Origin: Deltaproteobacteria bacterium
GTDB lineage: Bacteria; Myxococcota_A; UBA9160; SMWR01
Direction: 5' to 3'
Length of the DNA: 6,529 bases
NCBI GenBank assembly: GCA_019313605.1
Contig: JAFDAW010000159.1
Coordinates: 1 to 6,529 of the forward strand
This document shows, piece after piece, positions 1-6,104 of the stretch. Under the pieces are notes generated by a model. That model worked only from the letters and a program-made list of their open reading frames with translations, made no database searches and was not told the DNA's origin. Positions within the stretch are counted from its first letter, which is position 1, and each line of letters begins with the position of its first letter. The position numbers and the translations under genes are program-made.

Positions 1-1
1 G

Positions 2-1054
2 ACGGATTCCGCCCACAGCCTGGGTGATGCGCTCGGTGAAGCGGTCGGCCCCGTGCCGATCGAGATCGCTGAGGGCTTCGTCGCACAAGAAGTGGACGTG
101 TTGACCGAGCTCGACCGCTCCTGGTCGAGCATTCAGAATTGGCTGCGCGAGCTGATGCGATCGAACACCGACGACATGGTCGCCGAGGAGTTGCTGGTCT
201 TCCCGGGTATGGAAGAGCTCGTCGCGCTGCGCGGTATTCGCGAGGTGGAAGCGACCGGCGAGTACGACGTCTGCGTGGTGGATTGCGCACCGACGGGCTC
301 GACGCTTCGGATGCTGCGCTTTCCCGATGTTCTGCGAATTTTCATGGAGAATCTTTTCGACTGGAAACGAAAAGCCGCCAAAGCGATTCGCCCGATTGCC
401 GCGACGTTCGGTGCGGATGTCTACGTTCCGAGTGACGAGGTCTTTGCGGCCTTCGAGCGCCTCTATCTCGAAGTCGAAGACGTCCGTTCGATCTTGCTCG
501 ACACGGACCGCACGAGCGCTCGCCTCGTCGTCAATCCCGCTCGGGTCGTGATCGATGAGACCCGGCGTTCGTTCGCCTATCTGAGTCTCTACGGGGTTGC
601 GACGGACGCGGTGTTGGTCAACCGCGTGATGCCGCCGGAAGCCACCACGGGCTATTTTTCACGTTGGGCACAGCGCGAACGCGCCGAGCTCGAAGAAATC
701 GAGCAGTCGTTTCCCGTGCCGCAATTTCGCGCTCCGCTGCATCCGACCGAGCCCATCGGGGTGGAGGCCCTGCGCGAGCTGGCTGTCGAGATGTATGCAG
801 ATCGGGATCCCGCGGCGCTCTTCACCCGCGCGCGTCCGATCCGGCTCGCCAAACGAGATGGAGTGACCGTGATGGAAATCGATCTCGTCCACGCATCGAC
901 GGACGAACTCGACCTCGCTGTTCACGGCGACCAGCTTCTCGTGCGGGTGCGCGACGCCCGGCGCCGCATCGCGCTGCCGGATTCCGTCGCCGGCCGCTCG
1001 ATCAGCTCCGCAAAGTTGAACGACGGTGTTCTCGAGGTGACCTTCGAGGCGTAA
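2..1054 (+). CDS. ArsA/Get3-family anion-transporting ATPase with C-terminal HSP20-like domain (5' partial)
   Basis: This is the C-terminal 350 residues of an ArsA/Get3-type P-loop ATPase. The reading frame is open to the left edge, so the GTG at 53 is internal and the P-loop lies outside the window. The visible protein begins with TDSAHSLGDAL, which matches the switch I motif (usually DPAHS; the catalytic Asp is kept, the Pro is Ser). DCAPTGSTLRML at about residues 94-105 is the switch II block (usually DTAPTGHTLR; the His is Ser). The last ~65 residues, after RPIRLAKRDG, form a beta-rich segment typical of the HSP20/alpha-crystallin-like domain found at the end of many bacterial ArsA homologues. 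The family couples ATP hydrolysis to arsenite efflux or to handling of membrane-protein clients. No arsB, arsR or arsD is visible, so I do not claim arsenite transport. The stop overlaps the next start (TAATG), implying translational coupling. The family call is firm; the substrate is unknown. Confidence 0.9.
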   Translation, partial: TDSAHSLGDALGEAVGPVPIEIAEGFVAQEVDVLTELDRSWSSIQNWLRELMRSNTDDMVAEELLVFPGMEELVALRGIREVEATGEYDVCVVDCAPTGSTLRMLRFPDVLRIFMENLFDWKRKAAKAIRPIAATFGADVYVPSDEVFAAFERLYLEVEDVRSILLDTDRTSARLVVNPARVVIDETRRSFAYLSLYGVATDAVLVNRVMPPEATTGYFSRWAQRERAELEEIEQSFPVPQFRAPLHPTEPIGVEALRELAVEMYADRDPAALFTRARPIRLAKRDGVTVMEIDLVHASTDELDLAVHGDQLLVRVRDARRRIALPDSVAGRSISSAKLNDGVLEVTFEA

Positions 1055-1833
1055 TGACCGGCTCTCCGGTGCGGCCTGCGACGCGTATCGTCTCGCTGGT
1101 TCCGAGCGTGACAGAGTCGCTCTTCTGCCTGGGGCTGGGCGATCGCGTTGTCGCGATCACGGATTGGTGTATTCATCCGAGCGATGGGGTGGCAGGTCTA
1201 CCCAGGATTGGTGGCACCAAGAATCCGTCCGTTCGCCAGATCCTCGAACGCAAGCCGGATCTCGTGATCGCCAATCGAGAAGAAAATCGCGAGCCGACCG
1301 TGGTTGCGCTGCGCGCGGCCGGGGTCGACGTCTGGGTCACGAACCCGCGAACCGTACGAGATGGCGTCGCGTTGTTGCGCGAACTCGCGAGTCTGGGGGC
1401 GACCGCGGAAGCCGTCGAGTCTGTCGTGCGGCCGGTGGAAGAGGCCGTGCGCGCGGCAGAAGCGCAGCGCCCCGCGCGTGGCGTGCCGGTCTTCTGCCCG
1501 ATCTGGAAGAAGCCGTGGATGGCGGTCGGTGGCGACACCTACGCGTCGAGCCTGTTGGAACTCTGCGGCGGCGCCAACGTATTCGCCGATTTCGGTGACC
1601 GGCGCTATCCGATCGTCGAAATCGAGCAGATCGTGGCTGCGGCGCCCGAGGTCATCCTGCTGCCGAGCGAACCCTACGATTTCGGTCCGCGCGACGCGCG
1701 CGAGCTTGCGGCGTTGACGCTTCCGGCGGCCCGAAACGGCCGGATTCATTTCATCGACGGCACTTTGGTGTCGTGGTACGGTCCTCGAATTGAACCCGCG
1801 ATCGCAACCATGCGGACGCTGTTCTCCGATTGA
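1054..1833 (+). CDS. Helical-backbone metal receptor, BtuF/TroA-like (cobalamin or metal-chelate binding)
   Basis: A 259-residue protein of the periplasmic-binding-protein type 2 (BtuF/FepB/TroA) fold. The N-terminal lobe starts at once with RIVSLVPSVTESLFCLGLGD, then VVAITDWCIHP, LPRIGGTKNPSVRQILERKPDLVIA and EENREPTVVALRAAGV; this order is typical of BtuF-like receptors. The second lobe carries IWKKPWMAVGGDTYASSLLELCGG and ends with a helical tail. The ATG at 1054 is chosen because the family begins there; the same frame is open upstream but only as an Arg-rich shadow of the ATPase gene. GAGG occurs at 1034-1037 and again at 1046-1049. In the family such proteins deliver vitamin B12 or metal chelates to an ABC importer. 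Oddly, there is no signal peptide or lipobox, and no permease or ATPase partner is present, so the protein may act in the cytoplasm. The fold is sure, the ligand is not. Confidence 0.85.
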   Translation: MTGSPVRPATRIVSLVPSVTESLFCLGLGDRVVAITDWCIHPSDGVAGLPRIGGTKNPSVRQILERKPDLVIANREENREPTVVALRAAGVDVWVTNPRTVRDGVALLRELASLGATAEAVESVVRPVEEAVRAAEAQRPARGVPVFCPIWKKPWMAVGGDTYASSLLELCGGANVFADFGDRRYPIVEIEQIVAAAPEVILLPSEPYDFGPRDARELAALTLPAARNGRIHFIDGTLVSWYGPRIEPAIATMRTLFSD

Positions 1834-1842
1834 GGGTGCTGT

Positions 1843-1855
1843 CTCCAATCTGGAG
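1843..1855 (+). terminator. Small hairpin just after the receptor gene, weak terminator candidate
   Basis: CTCCA and TGGAG pair perfectly around a 3-base ATC loop, ten bases after the receptor stop codon. No U-tract follows directly; the nearest T-run is about 40 bases on. The position suits the end of the ATPase-receptor operon, but the stem is short, so the call is weak. Confidence 0.25.
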
Positions 1856-1936
1856 TGCGCGGCGGGCATCGAGTTCATGTCGATAAGAGGGGCTTTTTAC
1901 ACACACTGAGGTCATTGATCGCAGAAAGATGATTAA

Positions 1937-1979
1937 ATTGCCGATCAATGTTCAAAAATTGCCGCTTGATGTTCAAGCG
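1937..1979. promoter_or_regulatory. Tandem 21-bp-spaced motif with palindrome, candidate operator
   Basis: ATTGCCGATCAATGTTCAA (1937-1955) is followed by ATTGCCGCTTGATGTTCAA (1958-1976). They match at 16 of 19 positions and start exactly 21 bases apart, about two helical turns, so both would face the same side of the DNA. The second copy overlaps a perfect palindrome, CGCTTGA-TGT-TCAAGCG (1963-1979). The block lies about 90 bases upstream of the AMIN-domain start in A/T-rich DNA, which fits a transcription factor site. The regulator is not identifiable. Confidence 0.45.
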
Positions 1980-2046
1980 TACGAACAATCCGCCGAAGAG
2001 AACCACAGCGAAGTCGGTGGTGACGGATCAGAGCTGCCGCCGTGTT

Positions 2047-2054
2047 GAGAGAGG
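2047..2054 (+). promoter_or_regulatory. Purine-rich Shine-Dalgarno candidate for the GTG start at 2069
   Basis: GAGAGAGG is the only good anti-16S match before the AMIN gene. Its spacing of about 14 bases to the GTG at 2069 is longer than usual. The alternative in-frame GTG at 2114 and ATG at 2132 have no better site, and a TGA at 2057-2059 closes the frame upstream of 2069, so 2069 is kept as the start. Confidence 0.4.
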
Positions 2055-2068
2055 CGTGACGAAATAAC

Positions 2069-3907
2069 GTGAGCCGCGCGAAGCAAAATTCAGTCGATCA
2101 ACTCGCCATCGGGGTGCGCCGTGCGGCCTGGATGATTGTGTTGCTGCTTCTGATCGCCGCGCCCGCCCAGGCCAATCGGATCGTTCAGGTTCGCGTCGGT
2201 AACCACCCCAGCTTCACCCGCCTCGTCTTCGAGATGGATGCGTTTGCGGGTTATCAGGTGGAGCGCCGAACTGACGCCGACGGTGTGGAGCAGCTCACCG
2301 TGACCCTCGAAGCATCGACGCCCACGCGTGAGATCACTTCCAAGAGCGTCGGGATCGAATCCGTCAACATTCCGGCGAGCGCCGATCAGGCGATCGCGCA
2401 GATCCGGCTGCGAAAGTCCGGCCTTCAAATGAAGGAAATGATTCTTTCGAATCCGCCGCGCATCGTGCTCGACTTCGTGCACTCGGCCGCTGAGATCGCA
2501 GAACTGACAGGGGACCCCTACGCGAAACCGGCTCCCACCAAGCCGAAGCCCGTCATCGCCAAGCCGAAGCCCGCGCCGAAGCCCGCGCCGGAACCCGTCA
2601 TCGCCAAGGTCATCGAGCCGAAGCCCGCGCCGGAACCCGTCATCGCCAAGGTCATCGAGCCGAAGCCCAAGCCGGAACCCGTCATTGCCCAGGTCGTCGA
2701 GCCGAAGCCCTTACCGAAAATCGACCCCATATCTGCTCCGGTCGAGCCTACCCCCGACCCCATATCCGTTCCGGTCGAGCCGGGGTCCGTCGCCGTCATC
2801 GAGCCGGAGTCCGTCGCCGTCATCGAGCCGGAGGTCGTCGCCGTCATCGAGCCGGAGCCGGTGGTCGAACCCGAGCCCGAGCCGATCCCGGTCGCCGTAG
2901 TCGAGCCCGAGCCTGTGGCCGATTCACTCGCCGCCGAAGTGGATCGCCGCGAGTCTCTTCGCAACTCGATTCCGGGCGCCCACAAGCCAGATGGCTGGGA
3001 GCCTCCGACCGACCCCACCGAGGAGCCGGCACCCGAGCAGATCGCCGACGCCGCGGACACAATCCAAGAAGCTCCGCTGGGTGATTCCACACGCGTCGTG
3101 GAGCCAGTCGCTGATGTCACGATACCGCGGGTGCCGAGCCCGTCCGACATCAACCGGCGGATCGACAAGCCCAAGCCGAAGAGTTCCGGCTTGCCGTTCG
3201 ACATGCTTACGATGGCGGGGATTGCAGCCGCTGCGCTGATCGTCCTCGTCGTGGCCGTCCGACTCTTCCGCAGGCGATCGCTTCCGCAGGATCTCGACGT
3301 CACGACGCTTGCGGGCGCGTTCGACGGCGATGCCGCCGCTTCCGAGAGCGAAACTGCGGATAGCGAAACTTCAGATGCCGAAGCTTCCGATAGCGAAGCG
3401 AGCGATCGGATCCCCGCCCAGGGATTCGAATTCGCGACGGACGATTCAGCCACCGACGACGGCCCCACGCCGTTGGTGGAGGAGCAGAACACCGCAGCCT
3501 ATTCGCTGAGTGAAGTGGCCGCGAATACAAACGAACCGGAAACCGGGTTGTACGACGAGGACTCCGAGGGAGAGAAACCGATGGATATGGAAACCACCGA
3601 CCTGCCGACCGAGCGCGATGAATTCAGCGTGCCGCCCGCCGCCGCCGTCATGGGTGGTGCCGACAGCGACGTGTCGCAGCTCGTTCAAGAGCTCGCGAGT
3701 CGCATCGCCAACCTCGAAACCCGGCTCGATGAGGCCAACGACAGCCGCGAGCGGCTGGAGCGCCAGGTTGCCGCCCAGAGCGAGGAGCTTCGCGTGCAGC
3801 GCGCCGCCATCGCGAGGACGCAACGAGCCCTCCGGAGCCTGAGCCGAACCGAAGAAGATCAGGCCACAGAGCCCGCTTTGCGCGAGCCCAGCCAACCGGC
3901 CAAGTAG
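2069..3907 (+). CDS. AMIN-domain, single-pass membrane protein with Pro-rich repeats and C-terminal coiled coil (FimV-like layout)
   Basis: A 612-residue protein starting at GTG. A signal peptide ends at AQA (residue 35), after the hydrophobic stretch MIVLLLLIAAPA. Residues ~36-150, from NRIVQVRVGNHPSFTRLVFEMD to PPRIVLDFVH, match the AMIN domain found in PilQ secretins and AmiC amidases, where it targets proteins to the cell wall or septum. Residues ~155-300 form a Pro/Glu/Lys linker with clear tandem repeats. A transmembrane helix lies at about 379-398, followed by RLFRRR, which predicts a periplasmic AMIN domain and a cytoplasmic tail. The tail has SETAD-type acidic pentapeptides (427-446) and a coiled coil (~534-593). 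The layout resembles FimV-type polar hubs, but no LysM or TPR is visible. I do not recognise a named gene. It lies 176 bases upstream of the gspA/gspB pair, which suggests a role in secretin or pilus assembly; that is inference. Confidence 0.85.
   Translation: MSRAKQNSVDQLAIGVRRAAWMIVLLLLIAAPAQANRIVQVRVGNHPSFTRLVFEMDAFAGYQVERRTDADGVEQLTVTLEASTPTREITSKSVGIESVNIPASADQAIAQIRLRKSGLQMKEMILSNPPRIVLDFVHSAAEIAELTGDPYAKPAPTKPKPVIAKPKPAPKPAPEPVIAKVIEPKPAPEPVIAKVIEPKPKPEPVIAQVVEPKPLPKIDPISAPVEPTPDPISVPVEPGSVAVIEPESVAVIEPEVVAVIEPEPVVEPEPEPIPVAVVEPEPVADSLAAEVDRRESLRNSIPGAHKPDGWEPPTDPTEEPAPEQIADAADTIQEAPLGDSTRVVEPVADVTIPRVPSPSDINRRIDKPKPKSSGLPFDMLTMAGIAAAALIVLVVAVRLFRRRSLPQDLDVTTLAGAFDGDAAASESETADSETSDAEASDSEASDRIPAQGFEFATDDSATDDGPTPLVEEQNTAAYSLSEVAANTNEPETGLYDEDSEGEKPMDMETTDLPTERDEFSVPPAAAVMGGADSDVSQLVQELASRIANLETRLDEANDSRERLERQVAAQSEELRVQRAAIARTQRALRSLSRTEEDQATEPALREPSQPAK
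2576..2701 (+). repeat. Three tandem 42-bp units coding 14-residue Pro/Lys/Glu repeats
   Basis: Units 2576-2617, 2618-2659 and 2660-2701 encode PKPAPEPVIAKVIE twice, then PKPKPEPVIAQVVE. The first two units are identical at every base; the third differs at five. A degenerate related stretch precedes them from about 2521. The array forms part of the predicted periplasmic linker of the AMIN protein. Identical synonymous sites suggest recent duplication, so the copy number may vary among strains. Confidence 0.9.
2786..2857 (+). repeat. Three tandem 24-bp units coding SVAVIEPE
   Basis: Units 2786-2809, 2810-2833 and 2834-2857 encode SVAVIEPE, SVAVIEPE and VVAVIEPE. They are followed by related EPEPVVEPEPEPIPVAVVEPEP. 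This second repeat family extends the periplasmic linker and differs in period from the 42-bp array. Confidence 0.85.
3347..3406 (+). repeat. Four 15-bp units coding acidic pentapeptides
   Basis: The units encode SETAD, SETSD, AEASD and SEASD (residues 427-446 of the AMIN protein), just inside the membrane on the predicted cytoplasmic side. Bases diverge more than in the linker repeats, so this is an older or more selected array. It gives a strongly acidic, probably disordered segment. Confidence 0.8.
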
Positions 3908-4083
3908 TTCACCATGGACTTCCGGCAGTGCTGGCCCGGTGCTGGCCTGTCGCTCCCGCGTGGGGTGAACCCGCCCGTTTACGCGGTGTCAGATTCCAGC
4001 AGACTCTCCGCCAGAGCGGAGCGGCAGCAGATCCGGTTTCTGGATCCATGGGTTAGACTCCTTCGTCTGGTGGTGATCTGAGC
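3908..4083. other. Intergenic region between the AMIN-domain gene and exeA/gspA-like gene
   Basis: A 176-base gap with no supportable gene. It holds a 9-bp direct repeat, GTGCTGGCC, at 3928-3936 and 3939-3947, and a perfect 6-bp stem, CTCCGC-CAGA-GCGGAG, at 4006-4021 with no T-run. GGTGGTGAT at 4069-4077 is a usable Shine-Dalgarno region about eight bases before the ATG at 4084. A promoter for the secretion pair is likely here, given the gap length, but I cannot place it. Confidence 0.5.
4006..4021. other. Short perfect hairpin before the gspA-like gene
   Basis: CTCCGC and GCGGAG pair perfectly around a CAGA tetraloop. It could attenuate or terminate transcription from the AMIN gene or act in the leader of the next gene. 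Without a following U-tract it is not a standard terminator, and a 6-bp stem can arise by chance in GC-rich DNA. Confidence 0.3.
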
Positions 4084-5145
4084 ATGTATACCCAGTTCTA
4101 CGGGCTGAACGAGAAGCCCTTTTCGCTCACCCCCGATCCCCGCTTTCTGTTTCTCTCGGAATCCCACCGGGAGGCACTCGCTCATCTGCTCTACGGCATC
4201 GAGCAGGGCGAGGGATTTATTGCCATCACCGGAGAGGTCGGAACCGGGAAGACGACTCTCTGTCGTGCTCTGCTGCAACGGCTTGGCCCGAAAACGGAGG
4301 TCGCGTACGTCTTCAACCCGATCATGTCGGGCGAAGACCTGCTGCGCGCGGTCAGCATCGAATTCGGCCTGATCACAGAGGGCTACTCGCGCGCGGATCT
4401 CAACGACCAACTCAACCAGTTTCTGCTCGAGTCGAGCCGCGAGGGTCGACGGGCGCTGCTGATCGTGGACGAATCGCAGAATCTCGACCCCGCTACGCTC
4501 GAAGAGATTCGGCTGCTCTCCAACCTCGAGACTTCATCGTCGAAGTTGATCCAGATCGTGCTCTTCGGGCAGCCGGAGCTCGACGAGATGTTGGACTCTC
4601 GCGGGTTGCGTCAGTTGCGGCAGCGGATCACGGTGCGCTGGTCGCTCTCGCCGCTGAACGCGGCTGAAACGCGAGACTATGTTCGCCATCGGCTCAAGAT
4701 TGCAGCCGGCAAGGAGTGCAATCTTTTCACCGACAAGGCGCTCCGGGAGATTCAGCGTCGGGCGCACGGAATTCCGCGCCTGATCAATGTCCTCTGTGAT
4801 CGCGCGATGTTGGTGGGCTACGCGTCCGGCACGCCGACGATGGGGCCGGATTCGATCAACCGGGCTGCTCGCGAGATCTTGAGCGTGCGATCGCGCCGCC
4901 ATCCGTGGCGGACCGCACTTCGTCGCGCGTTTCCGGCCGCGATCCTGCTCGCGGTTGCCGTCGGTGCACTCAGTTGGTACGGCGTAGTGGGCAAGAGTCC
5001 CCAGTCGGTCGAGGGCGAGTCTTCAGCGCCGCCCGCCGTTGCAGTCGGACCGCCGTCCGCGGCCGCGATCGAAGCGTTTTCGGTGCAGGCCGAATCGCCC
5101 GCAGGCGAGGTCGAGACTGCGACGTCTGATTGGAAATTCGAGTGA
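4084..5145 (+). CDS. gspA: ExeA/GspA-like AAA ATPase of type II secretion (short form)
   Basis: A 353-residue protein with the typical ExeA/GspA/MshM opening, MYTQFYGLNEKPFSLTPDP, so the ATG at 4084 is secure. Walker A is GEVGTGKTT (residues 50-58), Walker B is LLIVDE (125-130), and the LFGQPEL block (160-166) follows; RQRI and PRLINVLCDRAM are also family hallmarks. A transmembrane helix lies at about 283-300 (FPAAILLAVAVGALSWYGVV). In Aeromonas, ExeA with ExeB uses ATP and binds peptidoglycan to let the secretin assemble in the outer membrane. Here only about 50 Ala/Pro/Glu-rich residues follow the helix, so the usual peptidoglycan-binding domain is absent. The gene ends in GTGA, sharing four bases with gspB, so the pair is almost certainly cotranscribed. 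An MshM-type pilus ATPase is the alternative; the GspB neighbour favours GspA. Confidence 0.88.
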   Translation: MYTQFYGLNEKPFSLTPDPRFLFLSESHREALAHLLYGIEQGEGFIAITGEVGTGKTTLCRALLQRLGPKTEVAYVFNPIMSGEDLLRAVSIEFGLITEGYSRADLNDQLNQFLLESSREGRRALLIVDESQNLDPATLEEIRLLSNLETSSSKLIQIVLFGQPELDEMLDSRGLRQLRQRITVRWSLSPLNAAETRDYVRHRLKIAAGKECNLFTDKALREIQRRAHGIPRLINVLCDRAMLVGYASGTPTMGPDSINRAAREILSVRSRRHPWRTALRRAFPAAILLAVAVGALSWYGVVGKSPQSVEGESSAPPAVAVGPPSAAAIEAFSVQAESPAGEVETATSDWKFE

Positions 5146-6104
5146 GCACGATTCTGAAGGCGCTTCAGCGCCTGGAAGACGAGAAGAGCGCGGGTGTCGA
5201 GCGCTCACTCGACGAGCAGGTCGTCTCTCATCACTTGCCGCCCGAGCGCGAACCCAATCGCCGCGGGCTGAAGATCGGAATCGCCACGATCGGTGGCCTG
5301 GCGGTTGCCGCCGCTGCATTCTTGCTCTGGCCCACCCGGGAAGACCCCGACGCATTGGTAGCGACGGAATCGACGCCAGCCACGGTGGCACCCGTGGCCG
5401 CACCTGCACCCGCGAAGCAGAAGGTGGCCGCCGAAAAGCCACGCCGCAAAACCTCGGTTCGAGCACAGCCCGCTGCGCGTGAACAAGCGGAAATATCGAA
5501 AGCCAAAGCCGCCGCGATCGTCGAAGTCGTCCAACGTCTCGACGAGCAGCCCGCCGATTCGGTTGGGCCTGCCGCGTCACCGAATCGCGTTGCACCGGCA
5601 GAGGAGCCCAAGCGGTCGGCCCGCCGGCCCAATACGCGTAAGCCCGATGTTCAGACTGCAAAGAGTGCCGCGAAGCCGCGACCCGCTGCGGTGCAGGTCG
5701 CCGACGCCAAGCCCGTTGCGATTCCGAAACCCGAGCCGGTGGTGGCTGCGAAATCGGTAGAGTCCGTATCCGCGAAACCGGAACCGGCACCGCCTGAATC
5801 GATTGAGATCGCAGCCGTTGTACCGAAACCGGCTCCGGTGCCCGAGTCGATCCCCGCTCCCGTGCGAGAGCCCGAGAATAAAGTCGTCCAACGCGCGAAG
5901 GTACCCTCAATCAAAATCGAGAAGACGATCTGGCACCCCGACACCGAACGGCGTATCGCCATCGTGAAGCTGGCCGATGCCGAAGAAGTTCTGCGCCTGA
6001 AAGAGGGTGACGCCATCGGCCCCCTCGTCGTCGAATCCATCAAACCCGGCAGCGTCCTCTTCAACCACGACGGCATCGAAATCCGCTACAACGTCGGCGG
6101 CTGA
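5142..6104 (+). CDS. gspB: GspB-like type II secretion assembly protein
   Basis: A 320-residue protein when started at GTG 5142. I prefer this to the TTG at 5130 because GspB proteins begin with M-S-x-I-L-K-A-L, seen here as (V)STILKALQRLEDEK, and because it gives the classic GTGA overlap with the ATPase gene. A short cytoplasmic segment precedes one transmembrane helix at about 43-63. A long Ala/Pro/Lys/Glu linker (about 65-250) would span the periplasm. The C-terminal ~65 residues, from SIKIEKTIWHPDTERRIAIV through LKEGDAIGPLVVESI to IEIRYNVGG, match the small beta domain of GspB/T2SSB proteins, related to the GspC HR domain. In known systems GspB partners GspA and links the inner membrane to the secretin. 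The linker is Pro-rich like that of the upstream AMIN protein. No Shine-Dalgarno is obvious, which fits translational coupling. Confidence 0.87.
   Translation: MSTILKALQRLEDEKSAGVERSLDEQVVSHHLPPEREPNRRGLKIGIATIGGLAVAAAAFLLWPTREDPDALVATESTPATVAPVAAPAPAKQKVAAEKPRRKTSVRAQPAAREQAEISKAKAAAIVEVVQRLDEQPADSVGPAASPNRVAPAEEPKRSARRPNTRKPDVQTAKSAAKPRPAAVQVADAKPVAIPKPEPVVAAKSVESVSAKPEPAPPESIEIAAVVPKPAPVPESIPAPVREPENKVVQRAKVPSIKIEKTIWHPDTERRIAIVKLADAEEVLRLKEGDAIGPLVVESIKPGSVLFNHDGIEIRYNVGG

Larger units (their letters stand above)
1834..2068. other. Intergenic region between the receptor gene and the AMIN-domain gene
   Basis: A 235-base gap without a convincing gene. Near the receptor stop there is a small perfect hairpin, CTCCA-ATC-TGGAG (1843-1855), with no T-run directly after it. 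A T-run follows at 1894-1898. From about 1880 to 1990 the DNA is much richer in A/T than its surroundings, as expected for a promoter region, but I find no well-spaced -35/-10 pair. ATTGATCG at 1914-1921 and CGATCAAT at 1942-1949 form a perfect 8-bp inverted repeat with a 20-base spacer. The operator-like repeats at 1937-1979 are listed separately. Confidence 0.6.

Noticed and set aside
664..1053. Upstream extension of the receptor reading frame
   Set aside because: The added 130 residues are Arg-rich and out of frame with the ArsA gene. The family start and the TAATG coupling point to 1054.
1198..1878. Minus-strand open frame (226 codons) opposite the receptor gene
   Set aside because: The plus strand holds a clear BtuF-like protein over the same span; the antisense frame has no motif.
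2518..3492. Long minus-strand open frame (324 codons), Ser/Gly/Thr-rich
   Set aside because: It is the antisense shadow of the Pro/Glu repeats in the AMIN gene. Its low-complexity repeats mirror the plus-strand repeats, and it has no recognisable domain.
3932..3947. Possible sigma-54 promoter (GG at 3933-3934, GC at 3945-3946)
   Set aside because: The GG-N10-GC spacing fits, but the match beyond those four bases is only partial and is produced by the local 9-bp direct repeat. It lies about 140 bases from the next start.
4037..4059. Possible sigma-70 promoter with TTTCTG and TAGACT
   Set aside because: The spacer would be only 11 bases, far from the usual 16-18.
5023..5910. Minus-strand open frame (295 codons), very Arg-rich
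   Set aside because: Shadow of the gspA end and gspB linker. The composition is what antisense GC-rich coding DNA gives, and no domain is visible.
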